22,404 nt of DNA, from IMG/VR virus record IMGVR_UViG_3300046313_000220, positions 1 to 22,404 of that record; one strand, 5' to 3'. Both the position numbers and the translations under genes were made by a program. This document shows, one piece after another, positions 1 to 6,905 of the stretch. The stretch is from a virus. Under the pieces are notes generated by a model. It ran no database searches. It was not told the DNA's origin and worked only from the letters and a program-made list of their open reading frames with translations. Each line of letters starts with the position of its first letter. The first letter of the stretch is position 1.

Positions 1-1
1 T

Positions 2-313
2 ACTCGTGAAGATAACGCCAATACATTCACCAAAGGGGTGCGCAACAGAATCAAAAATCCTAGTATCAAGGATAGAGATGCAAGAATAGATGCGTCTACT
101 AGAGAATATTACAAAAAATCTTTAAATAATCCAGATAGCATGGATTATGGAGTGAAATTGGGTGATAGACATGATAGTTTGAGAAATAGAATTACCCTAA
201 ATCCTTCAGAAAAAGAAGAATTAAATACCTTAGACAAAGAACAACAATCGAGTAGTAAACATGCGAAATATCTAACAAAACGTTATCCAGATCATTTACC
301 AAAGTACAAATAA
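2..313 (+). CDS. C-terminal part of an unknown hydrophilic late protein (5' end outside window)
   Basis: The reading frame is open from the first complete codon in the window (position 2) to the stop at 311-313, so the GTG at 38 is probably internal and the gene starts upstream. The visible part is very hydrophilic, rich in Lys, Arg, Asp and Asn, with no hydrophobic core or recognisable motif. It ends one base before the ATG of the prohead protease gene, so it is probably co-transcribed with the head genes. In T4 the gene before 21 is 20 (portal) or a small core protein. I do not recognise this tail as portal. It could be the end of a core/internal head protein; function unknown. Confidence 0.6.
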   Translation, partial: TREDNANTFTKGVRNRIKNPSIKDRDARIDASTREYYKKSLNNPDSMDYGVKLGDRHDSLRNRITLNPSEKEELNTLDKEQQSSSKHAKYLTKRYPDHLPKYK

Positions 314-314
314 T

Positions 315-953
315 ATGAAATTACTAATAGAATCAGCAGAACAAATAGAATACCTCACCGAAGAAGTAAATGGCACGAAACAATACTTTATTGAGGGGAT
401 TTTTCTTCAATCGGAGTTAGAAAACAAAAATGGAAGAATTTATCCAAAACACATTCTAGATAAAGAAGTAAAACGGTATATCAAAGAATCCATAGAACAA
501 AATAAAGCAGTAGGAGAACTAAGTCACAGCAGCAGTATTTTACCAGATCCAAAATTAATATCTCATAAAATTATTTCTTTGAAGGAATCTGGCAATAATT
601 ATATTGGTAAGGCATTAGTATTGGATACACCTAATGGGAAAATTGTAAAAGCTTTGATGGAAGGTGGAGTCAAATTCGGTGTATCTAGTAAAGGACTAGG
701 CACACTTCAAGAGCGTAATGGTAAAAAATATGTATCAGAAGATTATAAATTATCTACTGCTGGAGATTGCGTAATGGATCCTAGTGCGCCAGATGCTTAT
801 GTTAATGCAATTATGGAATCCACCGAGTATGATATTGATAAAAATGGACTAATATACGAAATCAAATATAATATTCAAAGTGCTAACACTAAATCACAAT
901 TAGAAGAAGCGCGGTTAGGTGCATTCAAAAAATTATTAAATTTAATAAAATGA
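315..953 (+). CDS. 21: Prohead core protease (T4 gp21-like, peptidase U9)
   Basis: Serine protease that sits in the prohead core and cleaves scaffold and capsid proteins after (I/L)xE during head maturation. The 212-residue length matches T4 gp21. Conserved blocks are visible: NGRIYP (residues 39-44), GELSH (67-71) holding the probable catalytic His71, NNYIGKALVLDTPNGKIVKA (94-113), and the serine block KFGVSSKGLGT (120-130) with Ser124/125. The usual Pro after GELNH is replaced by Ser here. The N-terminus contains LIES (4-7), a possible self-cleavage site. The ATG follows the previous stop by one base, and the stop overlaps the next ATG (ATGA at 950-953). There is no clear Shine-Dalgarno. 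Identity is confident from these blocks and from the 21-22-23 order. Confidence 0.95.
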   Translation: MKLLIESAEQIEYLTEEVNGTKQYFIEGIFLQSELENKNGRIYPKHILDKEVKRYIKESIEQNKAVGELSHSSSILPDPKLISHKIISLKESGNNYIGKALVLDTPNGKIVKALMEGGVKFGVSSKGLGTLQERNGKKYVSEDYKLSTAGDCVMDPSAPDAYVNAIMESTEYDIDKNGLIYEIKYNIQSANTKSQLEEARLGAFKKLLNLIK

Positions 954-1354
954 ATGATAAAAATGTATTACCAATTCCTCAATTAAGTACTAATGATGGA
1001 AACATTTATATTTTAAAGGACAGATACGTAATTAATTTCAGTAAATATTTTAATTTTGATATAGTGGTGCCAAAAAATTATAAATCCGATCTAGCATCTG
1101 TACCAAAATTATTAAGGTGGATTATAGATAGAGCATCACTAGGTTTAGTGGCACCATTATTGCATGACTATATATGTTTTAAAAAGGGGAGAATTATAAG
1201 CATAGATGGAGCAATGTATGAACTAACTTGGTTTGAATGTCATTTATTATTTTTATTGGTGATGAATATAACAGGGATTCATTGGTTTCGTGCTACTTTA
1301 TGTTTTTTAGCAGTATTGATCGGTGTTAAGTATTGGGAAAATAATAAATACTAA
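950..1354 (+). CDS. DUF1353-family phage protein
   Basis: 134 residues. The block SDLASVPKLLRWI (about residues 45-57) followed by APLLHDYICFKKG (68-80) is the signature of DUF1353, a small family common in phages; its biochemical role is not established. A hydrophobic stretch near the C-terminus (about residues 100-126, FLLVMNITGIHWFRATLCFL and onward) could be one or two membrane segments, as often seen in these proteins next to lysis or structural genes. Its ATG overlaps the stop of gene 21 (ATGA), which implies translational coupling. The palindrome ATTAAATTTAAT lies three bases upstream of the ATG, inside the end of gene 21. Family call is fairly sure; function is unknown. Confidence 0.8.
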   Translation: MNDKNVLPIPQLSTNDGNIYILKDRYVINFSKYFNFDIVVPKNYKSDLASVPKLLRWIIDRASLGLVAPLLHDYICFKKGRIISIDGAMYELTWFECHLLFLLVMNITGIHWFRATLCFLAVLIGVKYWENNKY

Positions 1355-1364
1355 ATTTAATAAA

Positions 1365-2156
1365 ATGAGAGACTTATATCAAGAAATTCAAGAATTTTAT
1401 TTGTTAGGTGAGGGGTTATCCAAAGAACCATCTTCACCAATAGAAACTCGAAAAGTTAAAACTACAGGAAATCTATATCATTCACTTAATAGCACCGTTC
1501 ATACCCAATATAACGCTGCACAATCCCACGAAACTGATAAAATAGCACCTGGTCAATCTGATATTTCACACCATGTGTCCTGGAACAATTTAATTGATCG
1601 TAATAATATGAATAATACACAAAAAAAACATACATTACATGACGCTTTACATTTACATAATGATTATGTTAAAAACCATACAAATATTGGAGATTTAGTA
1701 ACTAATCATCCAGCTACAAAAGCAGATAAGACTGAAAGAAATAGAAGAGAGGAAATATATAGAAAAGTAGCAGGATTTGGTGCTTTAGCTAAAGATGGAC
1801 GAACCCAGTATGGTATAGTCAAACAACATCCAGACGTTCATCCAGAAGAACATTTACGAGGACAAAAATACTTACATCCACTAGAAGATCATGAAATTAA
1901 ATCTTATCAAGAAAAAAATAGATTAATTAATGACATGAAAAGGAATAATACTCCAGAAAAACGAGAAGAAGGGATAGCTAAAATAAAAAAAGGACAAGAA
2001 AAATGGGAAGAAAAAAGAATGCTGAGTGGAAGATTATCTTTAGCATCTTTGCAACGTAAACCAGGAAGTGATAAAAATCATCTAGAAAGAGGACAACGTT
2101 TAATAAATACTAAAAGGTCAATTTTAGGGGGGTATTTGCACCAAGAAAATTTTTAA
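1365..2156 (+). CDS. Basic hydrophilic protein with capsid-targeting-like N-terminus; candidate internal head protein
   Basis: 263 residues from the ATG at 1365; the frame extends further upstream but only inside the preceding gene. AAATTTAATAAAATG precedes this ATG exactly as it does the gene before it, which supports this start. The protein is strongly basic and His/Asn/Lys-rich with no recognised domain. The N-terminus MRDLYQEIQEFYLLGEG resembles the capsid-targeting sequences of T4 internal proteins (MKTYQEF-type), and LGE|G (residues 14-17) fits the gp21 cleavage rule (I/L)xE|(A/G/S). With its position between protease and scaffold, this suggests a core or internal protein packaged with the DNA. 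That role is inferred; no homologue is recognised. Confidence 0.7.
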   Translation: MRDLYQEIQEFYLLGEGLSKEPSSPIETRKVKTTGNLYHSLNSTVHTQYNAAQSHETDKIAPGQSDISHHVSWNNLIDRNNMNNTQKKHTLHDALHLHNDYVKNHTNIGDLVTNHPATKADKTERNRREEIYRKVAGFGALAKDGRTQYGIVKQHPDVHPEEHLRGQKYLHPLEDHEIKSYQEKNRLINDMKRNNTPEKREEGIAKIKKGQEKWEEKRMLSGRLSLASLQRKPGSDKNHLERGQRLINTKRSILGGYLHQENF

Positions 2157-2185
2157 TACACCAAGTAAAACAAAAAATAATGAAA

Positions 2186-2205
2186 TATAAATATAAATAT
2201 AAATA
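2186..2205 (+). promoter_or_regulatory. Three overlapping TATAAATA late-promoter boxes upstream of gene 22
   Basis: TATAAATA occurs at 2186-2193, 2192-2199 and 2198-2205, overlapping with a 6-bp period, 25 bp before the gene 22 ATG (2230). TATAAATA is the T4 late promoter element recognised by gp55-RNA polymerase, and a gp55 gene is present in this window. A weaker TATAAATT follows at 2210-2217. Whether all three boxes are used is unknown. Confidence 0.75.
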
Positions 2206-2229
2206 GTAGTATAAATTAAAATAATTACA

Positions 2230-3156
2230 ATGGGAAGAAATCAGGTAACAAAAAACGCAGTAGCAGGAGATCCTATGGATACTTCTTTATCAGATGGTAA
2301 CGTAGAAGAATTACCTAATTCTGAACCTATTGCTACTGAACAACCAAACACTGCTGCAAAATATGTGGCTGGTGTCAAAAAAATCAAGAATATCGTAAAT
2401 AAAGATGCTGTACCCCCAGTACCTATGAATGGATTACAGAAAAGTGACATGGATGAATCCATTAGTGTAACAGATTCAATCAATACTTTATTTGAAGGTT
2501 CTGATTTATCAGAAGAATTTAAAGAAAAACTGATTGTTATTTTTGAAGCAGCAGTAAAAGAAAAAACATTTGAATTGATGACCAATCTTGAGGAACACTA
2601 TAATCAAACTCTAGAAGAAGAAATTAACTCACTAGCAGAAGTATTGATTGAATCTATTGACACCAAACTAGATTATATTTCTGGAATGTGGTTAGAAGAA
2701 AATGAAATTGCTATTGAAAATGGTATCAAATTAGAACTATTTGAAAACTTTATTGGAGGGATGAAAAATCTATTCCAAGAAAATTATGTAGATATTCCCG
2801 AAGAACGATATGATGTATTGAGTAATATGAATGATACTATCGAGATGCTAGAAAACAAATTGAATGAGCAAATTGATATCAACACCGAACTATATGGTGT
2901 TCTTCAGGAATCTACCCTAGAACAAACTATAGAAGAAGTGGGTAGAGATTTAAGTCAAAATCAAAAAGCAAAATTGCGATTTTTAGCAGAAGGATTAAAT
3001 ATAGACTCCGTTGACGATTTGGCAAATAAAGTACAAATCTTAAAAGAAAGTTCTTTCCCCACTGTAACAAAAAAATATACTATCTTGGATGATGATGTGT
3101 CTGGAAATTATGAAGTTATTAGTGATAGTATGTCTAAATATGTAAGTGCTTTGTAA
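2230..3156 (+). CDS. 22: Prohead core scaffolding protein (T4 gp22-like)
   Basis: Main scaffold of the prohead core, degraded by gp21 during maturation. The 308-residue protein is acidic and almost wholly helical from about residue 85 on, with Glu-rich coiled-coil segments (for example ENKLNEQIDINTELYGVLQE), as in gp22. Possible protease sites include LFE|G (near residue 90), LQE|S (about 227) and LAE|G (about 255). The sequence is divergent and the call rests on composition, cleavage motifs and the invariant position between 21 and 23. The N-terminal ~75 residues are Pro/Asn-rich and look disordered. The ATG has no Shine-Dalgarno and lies just downstream of stacked late-promoter boxes. Confidence 0.88.
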   Translation: MGRNQVTKNAVAGDPMDTSLSDGNVEELPNSEPIATEQPNTAAKYVAGVKKIKNIVNKDAVPPVPMNGLQKSDMDESISVTDSINTLFEGSDLSEEFKEKLIVIFEAAVKEKTFELMTNLEEHYNQTLEEEINSLAEVLIESIDTKLDYISGMWLEENEIAIENGIKLELFENFIGGMKNLFQENYVDIPEERYDVLSNMNDTIEMLENKLNEQIDINTELYGVLQESTLEQTIEEVGRDLSQNQKAKLRFLAEGLNIDSVDDLANKVQILKESSFPTVTKKYTILDDDVSGNYEVISDSMSKYVSAL

Positions 3157-3161
3157 TTTTC

Positions 3162-3169
3162 TATAAATA
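3162..3169 (+). promoter_or_regulatory. TATAAATA late promoter upstream of gene 23
   Basis: TATAAATA lies 26 bp before the gene 23 ATG, in the short gap after gene 22. It is followed by an AAT microsatellite (about 3166-3180) and a second weaker box TATAAATT at about 3187. It fits the T4 late promoter consensus and would give the major capsid gene its own transcript. Confidence 0.75.
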
Positions 3170-3195
3170 ATAATAATAATAAAAAATATAAATTT

Positions 3196-4581
3196 ATGTC
3201 TTACGGAAATCAAATGTTAGGAATTGAGCAATTGTTGGAAAAATGGGCACCAGTACTAAATGCCCAGAGTCAAGTAGAAATCAAAGACGAATATAAACGA
3301 AAATGTACAGCAATCTTACTGGAGAACCAAGAACGAGATAATCGTTCACAAAAAGAAATGTTGTTTGAGTCTCCTACCAACTCTGCTGGTAACGGTGGTT
3401 TTACTGGCGGTGCTGCATCTACTCCAGTAGCAGGTTACGATCCTGTGCTAATTTCGATGGTACGTCGTTCTATGCCCAAAATGATGGCATATGATGTTTG
3501 TGGGGTACAACCACTAACTGCACCATCTGGACTAATATTTTCTCTGCGTTCTCATTTCGGTACAGATCGAGATGGTAATGGTGCTACCCCCAATGTTTAC
3601 ACCAATGAACTATTTTATAATGAAACTGATACTGCACGTTCTGCTAATGGTGGGGTATACACACCAGTGGCAGGAAATCTAGAAGACAACCCAGCAGTAC
3701 TAAATCCTGGTGCTAGTGGTATTCCTGGTGCATACACTTATTCTCAAGGTATGCCAACAGCTATTCAAGAATCTTTGGGGGAAAGTGGTAATGCTTTCCG
3801 CGAAGTCAGTTTCTCCATCGAAAAATTCTTAGTAGAAGCAAAAGGTCGTGCGCTAAAAGCAAGCTACTCTCTTGAACTACAACAAGATTTGAAAGCAGTA
3901 CATGGTCTAGATGCAGAATCCGAACTAGCAAACATCTTGTCTAGTGAGATTATATCTGAGATCAACCGCGAAATCATTCGTACCATTTATGTTACTGCTA
4001 GACCAGGGGCACAAAATAACGTAGTTATCCCAGGTCAATTTGACCTCAACTTGGATTCAAATGGACGTTGGGCAGTAGAACGTTTCAAAGGGTTGTGTTT
4101 CCAATTAGAACGTGAAGCAAACGCTGTAGGTCATCTCACTCGTCGGGGTAAAGCGAATTTCATGATTGTTTCTGCTGATACTGCATCTGCTTTACACGCA
4201 GCTAAACAACTTGATTATACTCCAGCAATGGCGGTAAATGATGTCCCTGATGACACCACCAGTACATATGCTGGTCTGTTCAACAGTCGCATCAAAGTTT
4301 ATGTAGATCCTTATGCAGCTAATATTTCTGATACCCACTTTGCAGTACTAGGGTATAAAGGTGCGTCTGCTTGGGATGCAGGTATTTACTACTCCCCATA
4401 TGTTGCACTACAAATGGTACGAGCAACCGATCCTGAAACATTCCAACCCAAGATAGGGTATAAATCTCGATATGCAGTAAGTGCTAACCCATTCTCCCAA
4501 GGTTCTACTCAGTCTAATGGATCTTTGACTCCCAACGCCAACGTTTATTTCCGTAGAATTTCCATCGTGAACTTGAACTGA
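3196..4581 (+). CDS. 23: Major capsid protein (T4 gp23-like)
   Basis: Main hexameric shell protein of the head. The 461-residue length is typical of the shorter cyanophage-type gp23 (T4 is 521). The N-terminal helical region is followed by the gp21 cleavage site LFE|S (residues 56-59), after which comes the Ala/Gly-rich start of the mature protein. Familiar blocks include PVLISMVRRSMPKMMAYDVC, GVQPLTAPSGLIFSLRSHF, then late in the protein GYKGASAWDAGIYYSPYVAL and the C-terminal ATDPETFQPKIGYKSRYA. It is preceded by its own late promoter and followed by a strong terminator. Codon use is richer in G/C-ending codons than in neighbours, as expected for a highly expressed gene. No vertex protein (24) follows in the visible part. 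Confidence 0.97.
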   Translation: MSYGNQMLGIEQLLEKWAPVLNAQSQVEIKDEYKRKCTAILLENQERDNRSQKEMLFESPTNSAGNGGFTGGAASTPVAGYDPVLISMVRRSMPKMMAYDVCGVQPLTAPSGLIFSLRSHFGTDRDGNGATPNVYTNELFYNETDTARSANGGVYTPVAGNLEDNPAVLNPGASGIPGAYTYSQGMPTAIQESLGESGNAFREVSFSIEKFLVEAKGRALKASYSLELQQDLKAVHGLDAESELANILSSEIISEINREIIRTIYVTARPGAQNNVVIPGQFDLNLDSNGRWAVERFKGLCFQLEREANAVGHLTRRGKANFMIVSADTASALHAAKQLDYTPAMAVNDVPDDTTSTYAGLFNSRIKVYVDPYAANISDTHFAVLGYKGASAWDAGIYYSPYVALQMVRATDPETFQPKIGYKSRYAVSANPFSQGSTQSNGSLTPNANVYFRRISIVNLN

Positions 4582-4624
4582 CCCACGTTATTAAACCTAT
4601 TGTAAAATAAGTAAAATCTGTTGT

Positions 4625-4664
4625 AATAGAACTAAGGAAGTAAAAAACCTTAGTTCTATTTTTT
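4625..4664 (+). terminator. Rho-independent terminator after gene 23
   Basis: Perfect 13-bp stem: AATAGAACTAAGG (4625-4637) and CCTTAGTTCTATT (4648-4660) with a 10-base loop, followed by a T run to 4664. It lies 43 bp downstream of the capsid stop. Confidence 0.9.
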
Positions 4665-4673
4665 CATTAAATT

Positions 4674-4961
4674 ATGCCTTGGACAAGAACAAAATCATAT
4701 TATCACAAAATGAACGATATATGTTTTGATACAAACCATAAACAGTATCATATGTATGATGCTGTGGGTATATCAGTAGAACTGCGATGGAAGTCAAATT
4801 TTGACTCATTTTACGAGGACATGGGAAAATGCCCAGAAAATTTAAGATTGTGTCGTAAAGACCGAACAAAAAACTTCAACAAAGATAATTGCCACCAGAA
4901 AAGCAAACGCAAAACCACAAAGCGAACACCAGAAAAAAGTAGTATCAGAGTTAATGGCTAA
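4674..4961 (+). CDS. HNH-like free-standing endonuclease family protein, probably degenerate
   Basis: 95 residues. The core resembles a common phage HNH-associated family whose consensus runs Y..Y...GI.V..RW..FE.FY.DMG..P.G..LDRID..GNY...NCRW. Visible here: YHMYDAVGISVELRW (about 25-39), FDSFYEDMGKCPENL (43-57) and NFNKDNC (67-73). The expected LDRID box reads LCRKD, and the following Arg-Trp after NC is missing, so nuclease activity is doubtful. It sits alone between the gene 23 terminator and the convergent terminator, a typical place for a homing gene. It overlaps the next small ORF by 8 bp (AATGGCTAA). The pair could be one homing protein split by a frameshift. Confidence 0.6.
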   Translation: MPWTRTKSYYHKMNDICFDTNHKQYHMYDAVGISVELRWKSNFDSFYEDMGKCPENLRLCRKDRTKNFNKDNCHQKSKRKTTKRTPEKSSIRVNG

Positions 4962-5130
4962 AAAATATATACTTACCGTTCCTAATGGAGTAGAACACCA
5001 TATCACTAATTTATTGCAATTTTGTTTATTAACACCAGAATTGGGTAAGAATGCAAGTGCAAATTTAACAAATGTAGCAAATGGAAAATTAAATCATTAC
5101 AAGAAGTGGAGAGCAAGAAGAGTTGAATAG
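4954..5130 (+). CDS. 58-residue protein resembling the DNA-binding tail of phage homing endonucleases
   Basis: Starts at the ATG overlapping the end of the HNH-like gene and ends 3 bases before a terminator. The residues YILTVPNGVEHHITNLLQFC (5-24) followed by NLTNVANGKLNHYKKWRARR (about 37-56) match the pattern 'P.G...I.NL..FC.....N...V..GK..H.KGW..RR' seen at the C-termini of many phage HNH and GIY-YIG proteins, where it is a helix-turn-helix-like DNA-binding repeat. The overlap with the upstream HNH-like frame suggests either translational coupling or a former single protein with a frameshift near 4950. Family recognition is from memory. Confidence 0.6.
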   Translation: MAKKYILTVPNGVEHHITNLLQFCLLTPELGKNASANLTNVANGKLNHYKKWRARRVE

Positions 5131-5133
5131 ATC

Positions 5134-5169
5134 AAAAAGACCTCCTAATTGAGTTTAGGAGGTCTTTTT
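5134..5169. terminator. Bidirectional terminator at the convergence of plus and minus transcription
   Basis: Perfect 15-bp stem AAAAAGACCTCCTAA (5134-5148) / TTAGGAGGTCTTTTT (5155-5169) with a 6-base loop. A-tract on one side and T-tract on the other let it end transcripts from both directions. It separates the plus-strand cassette (stop 5130) from the last minus-strand gene (stop 5184). Confidence 0.93.
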
Positions 5170-5183
5170 ATTAAATTTAATAA

Positions 5184-5357
5184 TTAATCAAAATGTTCAT
5201 CATACCACCAGAATTGCATAGTAGTATAAAAAAAAAATTTATCGGTAGTGATAATATTATATGGAGTGAACATCAAGTTTTTCCAAATAATTAGAGAATA
5301 TTTAAAGTCGCTCCAACCAAACATAATTTGTCTAAACGACCATTTATATGGAGTCAT
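5184..5357 (-). CDS. 57-residue aromatic-rich small protein, paralogue of the gene at 6113-6301
   Basis: Begins MTPYKWSFRQIMFGWSDFKY and ends in FWWYDEHFD. Its ATG (5357) lies inside the end of the HNH gene, overlapping by 14 bp. It aligns with the small protein on the other side of the HNH gene: GWSDFKYSLIIWKNLMFTP here against GYTDIKDSYDHWKLLMFNP there, then FW-W-[YH] near both C-termini. The conserved Trp, Phe and WKxLMFxP residues argue that both are real genes and that they are duplicates. No known function or domain. It is the last gene before the bidirectional terminator. Confidence 0.65.
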   Translation of the reverse strand: MTPYKWSFRQIMFGWSDFKYSLIIWKNLMFTPYNIITTDKFFFYTTMQFWWYDEHFD

Positions 5358-6090
5358 TTTTTAAGCCTTGTAATTTAATATTATTAACATAAGCTTCAAT
5401 AGGTATATCCCAAGTTGATTGATTTTCTAGATGCGCTTGAATTAATTGGTCTAGTTTTATCTGATGGTCTGGTGAGAATTGGATAGTATGATCTGGCAAC
5501 CAATTAGGAGTTTCTTTGAGGTATCTTTTTGGTGTAACTAAACCTGATTTAGTGCCGAACTGATAGTGAATATTTTGAAGGTAATTAAGTTCTTTGGCAC
5601 CAAAATTTATACATTTGCCATGTATTCTTGGCATGGCAATTTTTGTTAGATAGCTAGTACCACTATTATTATATCTTATACCAATAGATAGTCCAGATTT
5701 TTTCTTCATTAACACTGTATTAAACCAATGAGTACATAATTCCAAATTAGACAATATATTGTTACTAGGATCTCCGTCGATATGATTGATTACATAATTG
5801 CGATTAGTTTTTACTTCATATACTAATTCATGAATATATACAATTTGACCATTTTTACCTGTATTAAATCTACCTTCATTATCAGCACAAAAATTATATT
5901 GTTTTAATAGATTTATTTTATCTAGTTCTACAGTATTGGTATAAATTTTGCCAGTCTTTGTATTGAGTACATAAAGTTTATCATCTACAAATAATTGATT
6001 ATATGTTAATGCACCAGTATGGGATTTATATATATTATGATGAGGTTGATCAAATTGATAAAGATTGAGTGTTATGTCAAAGTGAATCAT
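5344..6090 (-). CDS. HNH homing endonuclease with AP2-like DNA-binding region
   Basis: 248 residues. The HNH block is LVYEVKTNRNYVINHIDGDP followed by SNNILSNLELCTHWFN (about residues 89-125), the HNH_3-type 'N/HHIDGDxxNN.L.NLE..T...N' signature. It is followed by GIRYNNSGTSYLTKIAMPR and an INFGAKEL segment (about 139-170) that resemble the AP2 fold joined to many phage HNH enzymes. The C-terminal ~80 residues (WLPDHTIQFSPDHQIKLDQL and on) may bind DNA. It sits between two paralogous small genes, as expected of an invading homing gene. A shortened, stop-containing copy of the same gene lies at 15886-16179, showing past spread within this genome. The gene appears intact. Confidence 0.85.
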   Translation of the reverse strand: MIHFDITLNLYQFDQPHHNIYKSHTGALTYNQLFVDDKLYVLNTKTGKIYTNTVELDKINLLKQYNFCADNEGRFNTGKNGQIVYIHELVYEVKTNRNYVINHIDGDPSNNILSNLELCTHWFNTVLMKKKSGLSIGIRYNNSGTSYLTKIAMPRIHGKCINFGAKELNYLQNIHYQFGTKSGLVTPKRYLKETPNWLPDHTIQFSPDHQIKLDQLIQAHLENQSTWDIPIEAYVNNIKLQGLKNDSI

Positions 6091-6112
6091 AATCTATATA
6101 AATCCATAACCA

Positions 6113-6301
6113 TTATCTTAAAAATTGTTCATTGTGATGCCACCAGCCTAAAGAAGCATAAAATGCTCTAGTAGATCTAGCATATGCAGGATTAAACATT
6201 AATAGTTTCCAGTGATCGTAGGAATCCTTAATATCTGTATATCCATCTCGAATATATCCTCTTTTATCCTCTTTTTGTTTCCTGAACATTATAGATCTCA
6301 T
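6113..6301 (-). CDS. 62-residue small protein, paralogue of the gene at 5184-5357
   Basis: The first ATG in frame is at 6301 (MRSIMFRKQKEDKRGYIRDG). The frame extends five codons further to a TTG at 6316, which is less likely. The C-terminal part has GYTDIKDSYDHWKLLMFNP and LGWWHHNEQF, which match the aromatic protein downstream of the HNH gene. The N-terminal 20 residues are basic and have no counterpart in that paralogue. A perfect 16-bp inverted repeat lies just upstream (6323-6370). No Shine-Dalgarno is evident. Function unknown; reality is supported mainly by the paralogy. Confidence 0.6.
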   Translation of the reverse strand: MRSIMFRKQKEDKRGYIRDGYTDIKDSYDHWKLLMFNPAYARSTRAFYASLGWWHHNEQFLR

Positions 6302-6322
6302 TGTAGTGATACCCAACCATCG

Positions 6323-6370
6323 ATTATACCAGACAAAACAGCAATAATGAAATATTTTGTCTGGTATAAT
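6323..6370. repeat. Perfect 16-bp inverted repeat (stem-loop)
   Basis: ATTATACCAGACAAAA (6323-6338) and TTTTGTCTGGTATAAT (6355-6370) are perfect reverse complements around a 16-base loop. It lies between the acidic-tail gene (stop at 6379) and the next minus-strand gene. There is no strong T run for either direction, so it may be a partial terminator, an RNA processing site or a translational control hairpin. Confidence 0.75.
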
Positions 6371-6378
6371 TTATTCAT

Positions 6379-6516
6379 TTATTCTTCGTCGTCATCGTCA
6401 TCGGCATCATCATCGTCAAAGTCATCCCAATCATTATCATCAAAATCTGGAACTGAATCTGGGTCAATTGAATTAATCTTAGCTGATTTTAGTTTTTCTG
6501 GAGTAATTGGTAGCAT
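6379..6516 (-). CDS. 45-residue protein with acidic Asp/Glu tail
   Basis: Translation begins MLPITPEKLKSAKINSIDPD and ends in a run of Asp/Glu (about 17 acidic residues in the last 24). The composition cannot arise by chance antisense coding: the opposite strand is only a Ser-rich shadow. Acidic tails of this kind are seen in DNA-mimic or single-strand-binding-like tail peptides, but nothing specific is recognised. It sits 7 bp downstream of the preceding gene in a tight run of small minus-strand genes. Confidence 0.65.
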   Translation of the reverse strand: MLPITPEKLKSAKINSIDPDSVPDFDDNDWDDFDDDDADDDDDEE

Positions 6517-6523
6517 AATTTTA

Positions 6524-6688
6524 TTATCTTAGTTCTGAGACTATTGTAGTGATTAAGTTTTTGAAAACAGAAATTTCGCTATTCAATGATTGTTCGCTAT
6601 TTTTAATCATCTCAAGAAATACATTATAGTATTCTTCAGATAATTGTTCAATATCTTCTTCTTCTTGAGTTGAATAACGACTAGACAT
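6524..6688 (-). CDS. 54-residue small helical protein, unknown
   Basis: Begins MSSRYSTQEEEDIEQLSEEY and ends with ISVFKNLITTIVSELR. Predicted to be mostly helical with an acidic first half. It lies 2 bp after the stop of the upstream paralogue pair and 7 bp before the next gene, so it is part of the same operon. The sequence CTATAAATATG spans its start; the TATAAATA there overlaps the start codon and is not a usable promoter for this gene. No family recognised. Confidence 0.6.
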   Translation of the reverse strand: MSSRYSTQEEEDIEQLSEEYYNVFLEMIKNSEQSLNSEISVFKNLITTIVSELR

Positions 6689-6690
6689 AT

Positions 6691-6903
6691 TTATAGATGG
6701 GTAGGATAAATAACGCCAGATTTTAGTAATTGATAAAATACCCCAAAAACATTACCAGAAGAAAATGCCGCTGTTACAAATTCAAATTTGTCTGCGTCTA
6801 CAGTAAATGGAAATAGTATTTTTGGGGTAGATTCAAAATAAAAAAATACTTGGTTAGTATCAGGAGAAAAGGTAATAGTAGGCATGAATTTAGGTGTTGA
6901 CAT
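6691..6903 (-). CDS. Small beta-rich protein, KTSC-like, second of a tandem pair
   Basis: 70 residues. The block ITFSPDTNQVFFYFESTP then FPFTVDADKFEFVTAAFSSGNVFGVFYQLLKSGVIYP aligns with the upstream neighbour along its whole length (SPDTNQV / SESDNQV, PFTV / PYTV, F-G-V-FYQLL / S-VGAIYHEL, IYP / IFP). The layout of strands, then 'Y/F-TV', then a helix with a final I.P resembles the small KTSC domain often found in phages, though the KTSC letters are not clear. The two genes are separated by 2 bp and probably arose by duplication. Function unknown. Confidence 0.65.
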   Translation of the reverse strand: MSTPKFMPTITFSPDTNQVFFYFESTPKILFPFTVDADKFEFVTAAFSSGNVFGVFYQLLKSGVIYPTHL

Positions 6904-6905
6904 AC

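Noticed and set aside
6212-6532. Plus-strand Ser-rich open frame
   Set aside because: It is the antisense of the acidic-tail gene; the Ser run is the complement of Asp/Glu codons.
6688-6695. TATAAATA on the minus strand as a late promoter for the 54-aa gene
   Set aside because: The box overlaps the start codon, so a transcript from it would begin inside the gene.
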